Below are positions 1-8,474 of a stretch of DNA of 64,000 bases, one piece after another. The position numbers were made by a program, and so were the translations under genes. The stretch's first letter is position 1, and each line of letters starts with the position of its first letter. This stretch comes from Gammaproteobacteria bacterium (GTDB lineage: Bacteria; Pseudomonadota; Gammaproteobacteria; DSM-19610): NCBI GenBank assembly GCA_026197075.1, contig JAPHQV010000028.1:1-64000 (forward strand), given 5' to 3'. Below the pieces are notes generated by a model that saw only the letters and a list, made by a program, of their open reading frames with translations, was not told the DNA's origin and searched no databases.

Positions 1-835
1 CTTCACCAATGCGGCGGAACTCGAGACGGTCCTGGGGCATGATTTCGAGGTGGTGCTGCACAGTGAGTACCAGCTCGCGCTCCTGGAGGCGGCCCGCCTG
101 CCGGTTCCCCTGCGGGTGTGGGTGAAGCTGGACACGGGCATGCACCGCCTGGGTTTCCTGCCCGCATGCCTGGCGGAGATCGCCCGTCGCCTGGAGGCAT
201 TGCCTCTGGTGCGGCAGCCGCTGGCCTATCTGTCCCATCTCGCCTGTGCCGACGAGCGTGCCAATCCCGTCAGCGAGGTCCAGCACCGGTGTTTCGAGGA
301 TGCCCTGCAGGGGCGGCCCGGCGAGCGTTCTCTTGCCAACTCCGCCGGCCTGCTCGGCTGGCCTGCCGCCCGCTATGACTGGGTGCGGCCGGGTATCATG
401 CTCTACGGGGTTTCCCCCTTCCAGGATGCCCTGGGCCCGGAACTCGGTCTGCGCCCGGCCATGACCCTGGAAACCCGTCTCATCGCCATTCGCGAGCTGT
501 GCCGTGGCGATGCCATCGGCTATGGCGGCAGCTGGGTATGTCCCGAGGACATGCGCGTGGGTGTGGCCGCCATCGGCTATGGAGACGGCTATCCCCGTCA
601 TGCCGCCGCCGGCACCCCGGTACTCCTCCGGGGAAGCCGCGTGCCGCTGGTGGGGCGGGTGTCCATGGACATGATCACCCTGGACCTGCGTGGTCACGAG
701 GATGTGCAGATCGGGGATCGGGTGGTGCTGTGGGGCGAGGGCCTGCCGGTGGAGGAGGTGGCCGCCGCCGCCGACACCATCGGCTACGAACTGCTTACCG
801 GCATCACCGGGCGGGTGCAGCTGGAGTACGATTGA
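1..835 (+). CDS. alr: alanine racemase, 5' end cut by window edge
   Basis: PLP-dependent enzyme that interconverts L- and D-alanine to feed peptidoglycan synthesis in the cytoplasm. The reading frame is open from the first bases of the window, so the N-terminal part with the PLP-binding lysine lies outside. The visible part has the family's LDTGMHRLGF segment, the ANSAGLL and WVRPGIMLYG segments, and the C-terminal IGYGDGYPR motif that carries the catalytic tyrosine. The C-terminal beta domain ends normally with a TGA stop. The gene is followed after 3 bp by radA, so the two are probably cotranscribed. The DnaB gene that often precedes alr is not visible here. Identification is secure; only the true start is missing. 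Confidence 0.95.
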   Translation, partial: FTNAAELETVLGHDFEVVLHSEYQLALLEAARLPVPLRVWVKLDTGMHRLGFLPACLAEIARRLEALPLVRQPLAYLSHLACADERANPVSEVQHRCFEDALQGRPGERSLANSAGLLGWPAARYDWVRPGIMLYGVSPFQDALGPELGLRPAMTLETRLIAIRELCRGDAIGYGGSWVCPEDMRVGVAAIGYGDGYPRHAAAGTPVLLRGSRVPLVGRVSMDMITLDLRGHEDVQIGDRVVLWGEGLPVEEVAAAADTIGYELLTGITGRVQLEYD

Positions 836-838
836 GCC

Positions 839-2206
839 ATGGCCAAGGCGAAGATCCTCTACACCTGTAACGAATGCGGCGCGCAGAGTCCCAAGTGGAG
901 CGGCCAGTGCGGTGACTGCGGGGCCTGGAACAGCCTGGTGGAAACCGCCGCAGTGGCGCCCGCCGCCGGCAAGACGGCGCGCTTCGTCAGCTACGCCGGC
1001 GAACAGGCCGGCCGGGTGCAGGAGCTGTCGCAGGTGCAGCCCGGCGCCGAGCAACGCACCCCCGTGGGTTTTGGGGAGCTGGACCGGGTGCTGGGCGGTG
1101 GCCTGGTGGCCGGCTCGGTGATCCTCATCGGTGGCGACCCCGGCATTGGCAAGTCCACCCTGCTGCTGCAGGCCTTGGCGGCCTTCGCGCAAACACTCTC
1201 CACCCTGTATGTGACCGGTGAGGAATCCCCTGAACAGGTGTCCCTGCGCGCCCGGCGCCTGGGCCTGGCGGGCGAGGGTGTGCGCCTGCTGGCGGAAACC
1301 TCGGTGGAGCGCATGCTGGAGATCGCCCACCGCGAACGGCCGCAGGTGATGGTGGTGGATTCCATCCAGACCGCCTACACGGAACTGTTGCAGTCAGCGC
1401 CCGGCTCCGTGGCCCAGGTGCGCGAGAGTGCGGCCCAGCTGGTGCGCTTTGCCAAGCAGACTGGCACGGCCCTGTTCCTGGTGGGTCATGTCACCAAGGA
1501 AGGCACCCTGGCGGGGCCGCGGGTGCTGGAGCACATGGTGGACACGGTGTTGTATTTCGAAGGCGATGCCGGCGGGCGCTACCGGGTGGTGCGGGCCATC
1601 AAGAACCGCTTCGGGGCGGTGAACGAGCTGGGTGTGTTCGCCATGACCGATCGCGGCCTGAAGGAAGTCAGCAATCCCTCGGCGATCTTCCTCTCGCGCC
1701 ACGAGGAACCGGTGCCCGGCAGCGTGATCATGGTCACCATGGAAGGTACGCGTCCGCTGCTGGTGGAGGTGCAGGCACTGGTGGATCACAGCCAGTTGTC
1801 CAACCCGCGACGCGTGACCCTGGGGCTGGAGCAGAACCGCCTGTCCATGCTGCTGGCGGTACAGCACCGCCACGGCGGTATCGCCATGGGTGATCAGGAT
1901 GTGTTCGTGAACCTGGTGGGCGGGGTGCGCGTCAGCGAGACAGCGGCGGACCTGGCGGTGTTGCTGGCGGTGTTGTCCAGTTTTCGCAACCGTCCGCTGG
2001 CCACGGACCTGATCGTCTTTGGCGAGGTGGGCCTGGCCGGCGAGGTGCGCCCGGTGCCCAATGGCCAGGACCGGCTGCGCGAGGCCGCCAAGCATGGCTT
2101 CCGGCGCGCCATCGTGCCGGCTGCCAATGCCCCCAAGGGCGGGCGCATCGATGACATGGAGGTGGTGGCGGCACGCCGCCTGGGCGATGTGCTGGAGTTG
2201 ATTTAA
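839..2206 (+). CDS. radA: DNA repair protein RadA (Sms)
   Basis: RecA-like ATPase that promotes branch migration during recombinational repair. The 455-residue protein has the full family layout: an N-terminal zinc finger with cysteines 10, 13, 24 and 27, a Walker A motif GGDPGIGKST near residues 98-107, a Walker B at about 171-175, the RadA-specific KNRFG motif at about 255-259, and a C-terminal Lon-protease-like domain from about residue 285. Length is normal for the family. It starts 3 bp after alr. It is convergent with the FHA gene, with only 37 bp between the two stops; that gap holds a weak GTCGG/CCGAC stem. Confidence 0.97.
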   Translation: MAKAKILYTCNECGAQSPKWSGQCGDCGAWNSLVETAAVAPAAGKTARFVSYAGEQAGRVQELSQVQPGAEQRTPVGFGELDRVLGGGLVAGSVILIGGDPGIGKSTLLLQALAAFAQTLSTLYVTGEESPEQVSLRARRLGLAGEGVRLLAETSVERMLEIAHRERPQVMVVDSIQTAYTELLQSAPGSVAQVRESAAQLVRFAKQTGTALFLVGHVTKEGTLAGPRVLEHMVDTVLYFEGDAGGRYRVVRAIKNRFGAVNELGVFAMTDRGLKEVSNPSAIFLSRHEEPVPGSVIMVTMEGTRPLLVEVQALVDHSQLSNPRRVTLGLEQNRLSMLLAVQHRHGGIAMGDQDVFVNLVGGVRVSETAADLAVLLAVLSSFRNRPLATDLIVFGEVGLAGEVRPVPNGQDRLREAAKHGFRRAIVPAANAPKGGRIDDMEVVAARRLGDVLELI

Positions 2207-2243
2207 GCGGTTTTTCGTCGGACTTCAGCCCGACATCCACATG

Positions 2244-3224
2244 CTAGCCCAGCGCCGACAATTCCCGCTCCACCAGCTCGGGATCGCCGAGGTTCAACTC
2301 CACCAGTCGACGCAAGTGGGTGATGCTGTCCACGTCGATATCGTGGCAGCGGAAGCCGATCCATTGCGCGTCTGCATGCGCCACTTCCACATCCATGCGG
2401 ATGGTGATCTCCTCGTTGAGGTGAACATCCAGGCGATAGACTTGTTCGCTCTCCGGCTCCCAGTCCGCGGGGCGCTCTACGAGCGCGCCATGCAGGGAGA
2501 TGTCCGATAGCCGTGCCGGCCACTGCTGTGTTCCCTGGTGCAGGGTGGCAGGTACTTCAAAATGAATGCGGCTGAAATCCCGCTGCTCGTCGGGGCCCTT
2601 CTCGACCGCCGGCGGTGCCATGGCCGCCTGCTCCTCTACGAAGAATTGCAGTTGCAGGGTACCGATACGGATCTGGTCGCCATTGCGCAGGGCCCAGGTC
2701 TCGTCGCCCAGGGCCTGGTCGTTGACGATGGGTGGACTGTCGCCTTCCAGGTGAGAAAGAAAATAGCCGCTGTCGCGCCGCACGATCACGGCCACGGCCA
2801 CATGGCTCTTGCCGACCCGGGTCATGGCCTTGTCGAGTCGAATGGTACGTCCCAGATGACTGCCATTGAGGATCTGCAACCAACCGATGGCGGGTTGGCG
2901 CACAATCTGTCCGGCCTGTCCGACGAAAGTGCCGCCGGCCTCCAGGCTGAAACCGAGGGTGTGCTTGCCCACCTGGATCACATCGCCGTCATTGAGTTCA
3001 TGGGCGGCGGCGCTGACGCCATTGACGCTGATCTCATGCTGGTCGCCCAGGGCGGTCAGCTGGTAGTGCGCGCCCTGCTTCTGGATGCGCGCGTGTTCCG
3101 GCTCCACCGCCAGGCTGTCGATGTGGATGGCGCATTCCGGCGCACGACCGATAATGGCCTCCTCCTCGCCCAGTGGGTAGATCTTCAGCTTCTTGTCTTT
3201 GAACGACAGCGTGAGCTTCGCCAT
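2244..3224 (-). CDS. FHA-FHA-PilZ domain protein
   Basis: 326-residue soluble protein with three signalling domains. A first FHA domain spans about residues 20-93 (IIGR at 24-27), a second about 115-205 (RVGKS, NGDQIRIG), and a C-terminal PilZ domain runs from about 213. The PilZ part keeps both c-di-GMP binding motifs, RDFSR at 215-219 and DISLHG at 241-246. FHA domains bind phosphothreonine peptides, so the protein could link Ser/Thr phosphorylation to c-di-GMP; that link is an inference. The start at 3224 is chosen because AAGGA lies about ten bases upstream and a longer N-terminus looks non-conserved. No kinase gene is adjacent. The precise function is unknown. Confidence 0.85.
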   Translation of the reverse strand: MAKLTLSFKDKKLKIYPLGEEEAIIGRAPECAIHIDSLAVEPEHARIQKQGAHYQLTALGDQHEISVNGVSAAAHELNDGDVIQVGKHTLGFSLEAGGTFVGQAGQIVRQPAIGWLQILNGSHLGRTIRLDKAMTRVGKSHVAVAVIVRRDSGYFLSHLEGDSPPIVNDQALGDETWALRNGDQIRIGTLQLQFFVEEQAAMAPPAVEKGPDEQRDFSRIHFEVPATLHQGTQQWPARLSDISLHGALVERPADWEPESEQVYRLDVHLNEEITIRMDVEVAHADAQWIGFRCHDIDVDSITHLRRLVELNLGDPELVERELSALG

Positions 3225-3368
3225 CCCGTTGGTTTCCTTACGCTGGAGCTTGCGCCCGATTATAGTTCCCGGTCCCTGGCTCACAAGCCGGCCATGCCGA
3301 AATGTGAGGTGTATCACAGTTCCGTGGGGGCGATGCGACCGCCCGACACCATACTGTCGGCCATTGGC

Positions 3369-3776
3369 TCAGGAAGTTGATTCCCGGGGACGCAGCTCCA
3401 GGGCCAGGGAATTGATGCAGTAGCGCAGACCGGTGGGGGGTGGGCCATCCTCGAACACATGGCCCAGGTGGGCGTCACAGCGTCGGCACAGCACTTCCAC
3501 CCGGCGCATGCCATGGCTGCTGTCCTCGTGGCGGGTCAGGGCCGATTCCTCGGCGGGTTGCCAGAAACTCGGCCAGCCGCTGCCGGAGTCATACTTGTGT
3601 TCGGAGGAGAACAGCTCCGCGCCACAGCATACGCAGTGGTAGCTGCCGGCAATCTTGCAGTCGTGGTAGCGGCCGCTGAAGGGCCGTTCGGTACCGTGTC
3701 GGCGGGTTACCTGGAACTGGTCTTCCTCCAGTAGCGCGCGCCATTCCTCCGGGGATTTTTCCACTCGCTCGCTCAT
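3369..3776 (-). CDS. msrB: peptide-methionine (R)-S-oxide reductase MsrB
   Basis: Reduces the R epimer of methionine sulfoxide in damaged proteins, normally with thioredoxin as donor. The 135-residue protein is a complete single-domain MsrB. It has two zinc-binding CxxC pairs (cysteines 48/51 and 97/100), the family segment SGSGWPSFW at about 64-72, GHVFEDGP, and the catalytic cysteine 120 in RYCINS near the C-terminus. No signal peptide is seen, so it is cytoplasmic. Its start overlaps the stop of the upstream CorB-like gene by 4 bp, which suggests translational coupling and one operon. Confidence 0.97.
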   Translation of the reverse strand: MSERVEKSPEEWRALLEEDQFQVTRRHGTERPFSGRYHDCKIAGSYHCVCCGAELFSSEHKYDSGSGWPSFWQPAEESALTRHEDSSHGMRRVEVLCRRCDAHLGHVFEDGPPPTGLRYCINSLALELRPRESTS

Positions 3777-5065
3777 GATTCCTCTTCCTTTTTATCCGTG
3801 GCCGTGTGGTGCTTGACCGGCTGCAGGCGCGCGGTCTTCACCAGGTTGTCCTTGATCTGCACGATCTCCACCGGGTAGCCTGCCAGCAGCAGACTGGTGC
3901 CGGGTTCGGGGATATCCTCCATGTGCTCCAGGATCAGGCCGTTGAGGGTCTTGGGACCCTGGGTGGGCAGGTCCATGCGCAGTGCCCGGTTGAGGTCGCG
4001 CACCGTGGCGGTACCGTCCACCAGGTAGCTGCCGTCCTCCTGCGGTGTGTAGTCCTTGATGCTTTCGATGGGGTCGGTGGTGAATTCGCCCACGATCTCT
4101 TCCAGGATGTCCTCCAGGGTCACCAGGCCCTGGAGATCGCCATATTCATTCACCACCAGGCCCACCCGCTGTCGTGAACGCTGGAAATTGCGCAGTTGCT
4201 GGTTGAGGGAGGTGTTCTCGGGCACGAACAGGGGTTCGCGCACCAGGGCCAGCAGTTTGTCCTCGTCCAGCTCGCCCTTGCGCAGGGCGGGCAACAGATC
4301 CCGCAGGTGGGCGAAGCCGATCACCTCGTCGATGCTGTCGCGGTAGACCGGCAGGCGCGTGTACTGCAGGGTCATGATCTGTTGCTCGATATCGGTCCAC
4401 TCGTCGTTGAGGTCGATGCCCAGCACCTCGTTGCGGGGGATCATGATGTCCTCCACCGTGACCTGCTCCAGGTCGAGCAGGTTGAGCAGCATCTTCTGAT
4501 GACGCTTGGGGATCATGGCGCCGGCCTCCAGCAGCACGGTACGCAGCTCCTCGCGGCTCAGCGCCTGGCTGCTGCTGCCTTCCCGTTGCACGCCCAGTAG
4601 CCTCAGCAGGCCGTTGGCGATCAGGCTCACGCCCCAGACGATGGGCCACATGATGTGTTGTAGCGGGGTATAGATATGGGCCGCGGGGAAGGCGATGCGT
4701 TCCGGGTGCAGGGCGGCGAGGGTCTTGGGGGTGACCTCGGCGAACAGCAGGATGACCAGGGTCAGCAGCACGGTGGCCACCCACAGTCCGTTCTCCCCCA
4801 GTTGCCGCAGCGCGATCAGGGTGGCGATCTGGGTGATGAGGATGTTTACCAGGTTGTTGCCCACCAGGATCATGCCGATCAACCGGTCGGGTCGATCCAG
4901 CAGCGCCTGGGCCCGCATCGCGCCACGATGCTTGCCGCGCACGAGATGGCGCAACCGGTAGCGGTTCAGGGTCATGAGTCCGGTTTCGGAGCCGGAGAAG
5001 AAGGCGGACAGTCCCAGCAGCAGGACCAGTGCGCCATAGAGTGCGCTTAAGGGGATGGCGTCCAA
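3773..5065 (-). CDS. CorB/CNNM-type transporter-associated protein (DUF21, CBS pair, CorC_HlyC)
   Basis: 430-residue inner membrane protein of the CNNM/CorB group, linked in other bacteria to magnesium export or resistance. Residues about 1-190 form the DUF21 membrane domain with an N-terminal hydrophobic helix and further helices. A CBS-domain pair follows at about 200-330 ([39 protein letters not shown]), then a CorC_HlyC domain to the end. The place next to ypjD and ffh matches E. coli yfjD, which supports orthology. Its stop overlaps msrB by 4 bp. It lies 82 bp downstream of ypjD on the same strand. The exact transported ion cannot be read from sequence. Confidence 0.92.
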   Translation of the reverse strand: MDAIPLSALYGALVLLLGLSAFFSGSETGLMTLNRYRLRHLVRGKHRGAMRAQALLDRPDRLIGMILVGNNLVNILITQIATLIALRQLGENGLWVATVLLTLVILLFAEVTPKTLAALHPERIAFPAAHIYTPLQHIMWPIVWGVSLIANGLLRLLGVQREGSSSQALSREELRTVLLEAGAMIPKRHQKMLLNLLDLEQVTVEDIMIPRNEVLGIDLNDEWTDIEQQIMTLQYTRLPVYRDSIDEVIGFAHLRDLLPALRKGELDEDKLLALVREPLFVPENTSLNQQLRNFQRSRQRVGLVVNEYGDLQGLVTLEDILEEIVGEFTTDPIESIKDYTPQEDGSYLVDGTATVRDLNRALRMDLPTQGPKTLNGLILEHMEDIPEPGTSLLLAGYPVEIVQIKDNLVKTARLQPVKHHTATDKKEEES

Positions 5066-5147
5066 GCGGGGAGAGCCTCATCGATGGCCATGGGGCCCCA
5101 TTGTACGGAACCAGGTTTTGAATACCAAAACCGGCCGCTGCCGGTGC

Positions 5148-5960
5148 TCAGTATTTCCCCAGCAGCAATTCCAGCACCAGCTTGCTGCCGAAGTAGGCCA
5201 GCATCAGGAAGCCGAAGCCGCTCAGGGTCCAGCGGATGGCCTTGCGGCCGCGCCAGCCGTGGCGTTTTCGCCCCAGCAACAGGCCGGCGAATACCGTCCA
5301 GGCCACCAGGGAGAGTACCGTTTTGTGGATCAGGTGCTGGGCAAAAATATCCTCCAGAAACAGCACTCCGGTGAACAGGGACAGGCTCAAGAGAATGAAA
5401 CCCGTGCCGATCATCTGGAACAGGAGCGTCTCCATGGTCTGGAGGGGTGGCAGCGCGCGCACGAAACCCCCGGGGCGGTGGTTGTGCAGCTGGCGGTTCT
5501 GGAGCGCCAGCAGGAGGGCCTGGAAGGCCGCCAGGCCGAGGATGCTGTAGGCCAGCACCGAGAGCAGGATGTGAGCCTCGATTTGCCAGGAAAGAGTTTT
5601 TTCCACAACAGGTTGCGCTTGATGGCTCAGGGAGAGCACGAGGCTGATGGCAGCGATGGGCAGGAGCGCGATCCCCAGGTTCTCCACCGGCTTGCGCAGG
5701 GCGGTCAGGAGCAGCAGGCCGGCGGTGAGCAGGGCGATCAGGGAAGAGGCATTGAAGAAACCGAGATCGAGACCCCTGGCGCCCAGCAGGCTGGGCAGCA
5801 GCACCCCGGCGTGGAGGGCCACGGCCATGAAACCCACTGCCAGTGCCCCGCCACGCGGCCAGTGTGCGGTGGGGCCGATCCCGGCGAGGCGTGTGGCGAG
5901 AATGACGCTGGCCGCGAGATAGAGCACGATGGCCAGGTTTGCGATCAGCTGAGCATGCAT
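5148..5960 (-). CDS. ypjD: YpjD/CcsA-like cytochrome c assembly family membrane protein
   Basis: 270-residue multi-pass inner membrane protein with about eight hydrophobic helices. It belongs to the CcsA/HemX-like family (cytochrome c assembly protein domain). The central segment from about residue 125 (SWQIEAHILLSVLAYSILG) carries the conserved histidine environment of the family. E. coli has its ypjD between ffh and yfjD, and the same neighbours occur here, so this is the best name. A role in haem or cytochrome maturation is suggested by family but not shown. Transcription runs away from the metallo-beta-lactamase gene at 6114, leaving 153 bp of divergent promoter space. Confidence 0.88.
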   Translation of the reverse strand: MHAQLIANLAIVLYLAASVILATRLAGIGPTAHWPRGGALAVGFMAVALHAGVLLPSLLGARGLDLGFFNASSLIALLTAGLLLLTALRKPVENLGIALLPIAAISLVLSLSHQAQPVVEKTLSWQIEAHILLSVLAYSILGLAAFQALLLALQNRQLHNHRPGGFVRALPPLQTMETLLFQMIGTGFILLSLSLFTGVLFLEDIFAQHLIHKTVLSLVAWTVFAGLLLGRKRHGWRGRKAIRWTLSGFGFLMLAYFGSKLVLELLLGKY

Positions 5961-6113
5961 GCCAGGAGAGTCGGTAAGGTCAGGTCAGGGAAGGGCATGA
6001 TGGCATATCGGCCGGGCACATAGAAGGGCTCCGGCACGTTGGGCGGGACCGGCCCGGCCGCGAATAAACAGGTACCCGGGGTGTCGTCCCCGGTATCCAC
6101 ACAGTGGAATGGC

Positions 6114-6878
6114 ATGGATATACGGATTCTTGGATGTAGCGGCGGGATCGGCGTGGGGCTGGCCACCACCTCCATGGCGATTGACGAGGACATCCTCATC
6201 GATGGAGGGACCGGGCTGGGCGAACTCAGCCTGGACGAGATGGCCGCGGTGCGTCACATCTTTCTGACCCATTCCCACCTGGATCATATCGCCGGCCTGC
6301 CCATGCTGGTGGATTCCATATTCGAACGTATTCGCACCCCCATCGTGGTGCATGGCCGTCCCGAAACCCTCGCGGCGCTGCGTGAGCATATCTTCAACTG
6401 GGTGATCTGGCCCGATTTCAGCAAACTGCCCAATCCCGAACGACCGGTTTTGCGTTTTGAGGAAATCCATCCCGGGCAGGTAGTGGAGCTGGACGGGAGG
6501 CGTATCGAGGCCATCGCGGTCAATCATGTGGTGCCCTGTATCGGCTACCGCATCGAGGCCGGCGGCAAGGCCTTCGCCTTCAGTGGTGACACCACGACTA
6601 CCGACCATTTCTGGGAGGTGCTGAACGGCTACGACCAGCTGGACCTGCTGGTGGCCGAATGCGCCTTTCCCAACCGCGAGCTCGAATTGTCGCGCATGGC
6701 CTACCATTATTGTCCGCAGTTGCTGGCCGCCGACCTGGCCAAGCTGCGCCACCGACCGCAACTGTATCTCAGTCACCTCAAACCGGGCATGGAGGCGCAG
6801 ATCCTCAGCGAATGCGCGGAAATGATCGAGGGCTTCCCCCTGCGCCTGCTGTCCGGCGGGTGTCGCTTCCAGCTATAA
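6114..6878 (+). CDS. MBL-fold metallohydrolase, class II cAMP phosphodiesterase/RNase Z-like
   Basis: 254-residue soluble metallo-beta-lactamase-fold enzyme. The metal-binding motif THSHLDH stands at residues 52-58, followed by later histidine and aspartate ligands (NHVVP, FSGDTTT, LSHLKPGME). The N-terminal MDIRILGCSGG and the overall layout resemble the class II 3',5'-cyclic-nucleotide phosphodiesterase and RNase Z groups; the substrate cannot be decided. The start at 6114 is preferred because it begins directly at the first beta strand. A longer start at 6039 would add a proline/glycine-rich stretch without family support. It sits 53 bp before ffh; a TATAAT hexamer at 6874-6879 in its last codons could serve ffh. 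Confidence 0.85.
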   Translation: MDIRILGCSGGIGVGLATTSMAIDEDILIDGGTGLGELSLDEMAAVRHIFLTHSHLDHIAGLPMLVDSIFERIRTPIVVHGRPETLAALREHIFNWVIWPDFSKLPNPERPVLRFEEIHPGQVVELDGRRIEAIAVNHVVPCIGYRIEAGGKAFAFSGDTTTTDHFWEVLNGYDQLDLLVAECAFPNRELELSRMAYHYCPQLLAADLAKLRHRPQLYLSHLKPGMEAQILSECAEMIEGFPLRLLSGGCRFQL

Positions 6879-6931
6879 TCGGTCTTTCCGGGCGCCTGGC
6901 GCCCGTCATTTGACAGCAAGCTGGATCTGCC

Positions 6932-8290
6932 ATGTTCGAAAACCTATCGGAACGGCTGGGCCGTACCCTCAAGAACCTGCGTGGGCAGGGGCGGCTGAGC
7001 GAAGACAATATCAAGGACACCCTGCGGGAAGTGCGCATGGCGTTGCTGGAGGCGGATGTCGCCCTGCCGGTGGTCAAGGAATTCATCGAGCGAGTGCGGG
7101 AGCGGGCGGTCGGTCATGAGGTGCTGCAAAGCCTGACCCCGGGCCAGGCCCTGGTGAAGGTAGTCCATGATGAGCTGGTGCACATTATGGGCGAGGCCAA
7201 CGACGAACTGCAGCTCAATGTACAACCACCGGCGGTGGTGCTGATGGCCGGCCTGCAGGGCTCGGGCAAGACCACCAGTACGGCGAAGCTGGCACGCTGG
7301 CTCAAGGAGCGGCGCAAGAAATCGGTCATGGTCACCAGTTGCGACGTGTATCGCCCGGCGGCCATCGAGCAGTTGCGCACCCTGGCCGGCGAAGTGGACG
7401 TGGCCTTCTTTCCCAGCCAGCCCGACCAGGATCCGCTCGCCATTGCCCAGGCGGCACTCGATGCGGCCCGCCGGCAGCACGTGGATGTGCTGATCGTCGA
7501 TACCGCCGGGCGCCTGCATATCGACGCCGACATGATGCAGGAGATCCAGCGCCTGCACGCTGCCGTGAATCCGGTCGAGACTCTGTTCGTGGTGGACAGC
7601 ATGACCGGCCAGGATGCCGCCAACACCGCGCGTGCCTTCCACGCGGCCCTGCCGCTCACCGGCGTGGTGCTGACCAAGACCGATGGCGATGCCCGCGGCG
7701 GCGCCGCCCTGTCCATCCGCGCCATTACCGGTAAGCCGATCAAATTCCTGGGGGTGGGGGAGAAGACCGCCGCCCTCGAGCCCTTCCATCCCGACCGTGT
7801 GGCCTCGCGTATCCTCGGCATGGGCGACGTGCTCAGCCTGGTGGAGGAGGCGCACCAGCAGGTCGACCAGGACAAGGCCGCCAAGCTGGCCAGGAAGCTG
7901 CAGAAGGGCAAGGGCTTCGACCTGGAGGATTTCCGCGATCAGCTACAGCAGATGCTGAGCATGGGCGGCATGAGCAGCCTGCTGGACAAGTTGCCCGGTG
8001 TCGCCAGCCTGCCCAAGGGCGTCAAGGAGCAGGCCAACGACCGGGATCTGCATCGCATGGTGGCGGTGATCAATTCCATGACGCCCCAGGAACGTCGTCA
8101 TCCCGACATCATCAAGGCTTCGCGGCGCAAGCGCATCGCCACGGGCTCCGGCACCCAGGTGCAGGATGTGAACAAGCTGCTCAAGCAGTTCATGCAGATG
8201 CAGAAGATGATGAAAAAGATGTCCAAGGGTGGTATGGCCAAGATGATGCGCGGTCTGAAGGGGCGTATGCCCACGGGCCTGCCCTTCTGA
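6932..8290 (+). CDS. ffh: signal recognition particle protein Ffh (SRP54)
   Basis: GTPase subunit of the signal recognition particle, which binds 4.5S RNA and targets nascent membrane proteins to FtsY. The 452-residue protein has the N domain (about 1-90), the G domain with GLQGSGKTT at 107-115, DTAGR and TKTDGDARGG, and a methionine-rich M domain to the C-terminus that binds signal peptides and RNA. Length is normal. It is preceded by a GGGCGCC/GGCGCCC hairpin at 6889-6905. No Rho-independent terminator on its own strand follows: the hairpin just downstream has its T-run on the opposite strand. Confidence 0.98.
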   Translation: MFENLSERLGRTLKNLRGQGRLSEDNIKDTLREVRMALLEADVALPVVKEFIERVRERAVGHEVLQSLTPGQALVKVVHDELVHIMGEANDELQLNVQPPAVVLMAGLQGSGKTTSTAKLARWLKERRKKSVMVTSCDVYRPAAIEQLRTLAGEVDVAFFPSQPDQDPLAIAQAALDAARRQHVDVLIVDTAGRLHIDADMMQEIQRLHAAVNPVETLFVVDSMTGQDAANTARAFHAALPLTGVVLTKTDGDARGGAALSIRAITGKPIKFLGVGEKTAALEPFHPDRVASRILGMGDVLSLVEEAHQQVDQDKAAKLARKLQKGKGFDLEDFRDQLQQMLSMGGMSSLLDKLPGVASLPKGVKEQANDRDLHRMVAVINSMTPQERRHPDIIKASRRKRIATGSGTQVQDVNKLLKQFMQMQKMMKKMSKGGMAKMMRGLKGRMPTGLPF

Positions 8291-8318
8291 AATAAAAACG
8301 GCAGCCCGGAGGCTGCCG
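8291..8318 (-). terminator. Rho-independent terminator of the small RNA
   Basis: CGGCAGCC (8299-8306) and GGCTGCCG (8311-8318) form a perfect 8-bp stem around a 4-nt loop. On the minus strand the stem is followed directly by TTTTTATT (8298-8291). On the plus strand it is followed by TGTAACGG with no T-run, so it is not a good ffh terminator. The polarity therefore requires a minus-strand transcript. Confidence 0.8.
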
Positions 8319-8449
8319 TGTAACGGTGCTGCAACATATTTTGTTGTTCTGGTTGCTTGTAGCACTTGACCCGTGACTCTGTGCAAGGCGACGCGGTCAG
8401 TTCTCCTCCAATCCTCTTGTTATTCTTTGGCGTCTGTATCGGCGCCTGT
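8291..8449 (-). ncRNA. candidate sigma-54-dependent small RNA (CrcZ-like plan)
   Basis: Non-coding transcript of about 150-160 nt predicted on the minus strand between ffh and rpsP. Three signals agree: a sigma-54 element at 8459-8474, a Rho-independent terminator at 8291-8318 with its T-run on the minus strand, and no credible open frame between them. The RNA would contain AATAACAA at 8424-8417 inside a run of A-R-N triplets, three closely spaced GGA triplets at 8414-8404, and a hairpin (GTGCT 8365-8361 and GCAAC 8356-8352 pairing with GTTGC 8335-8331 and AGCAC 8330-8326). The hairpin loop exposes AACAACAAAA at 8348-8339. AANAANAA motifs are the known Hfq/Crc target in Pseudomonas CrcZ/CrcY, which are also sigma-54 dependent. 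The similarity is one of plan, not proven homology. The GGA cluster leaves a CsrA/Rsm role open. Confidence 0.6.
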
Positions 8450-8458
8450 CTGTACCAG

Positions 8459-8474
8459 AGCAAGTGCCATGCCA
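8459..8474 (-). promoter_or_regulatory. sigma-54 promoter for the small RNA
   Basis: On the minus strand the sequence reads TGGCATG-GCAC-TTGCT. This matches the sigma-54 consensus TGGCACG-N4-TTGCW at every position except one or two in the -24 box, with correct spacing between the -24 GG and the -12 GC. The start point would fall near 8447-8449. A GACATGTC palindrome at 8515-8522 lies about 70 bp upstream of that start and could be part of an enhancer-binding site, but it does not match the NtrC consensus. The activator is unknown. Confidence 0.7.

Noticed and set aside
8291-8320. Terminator of ffh
   Set aside because: The stem has no T-run on the plus strand; the T-run is on the minus strand, so it belongs to the small RNA.
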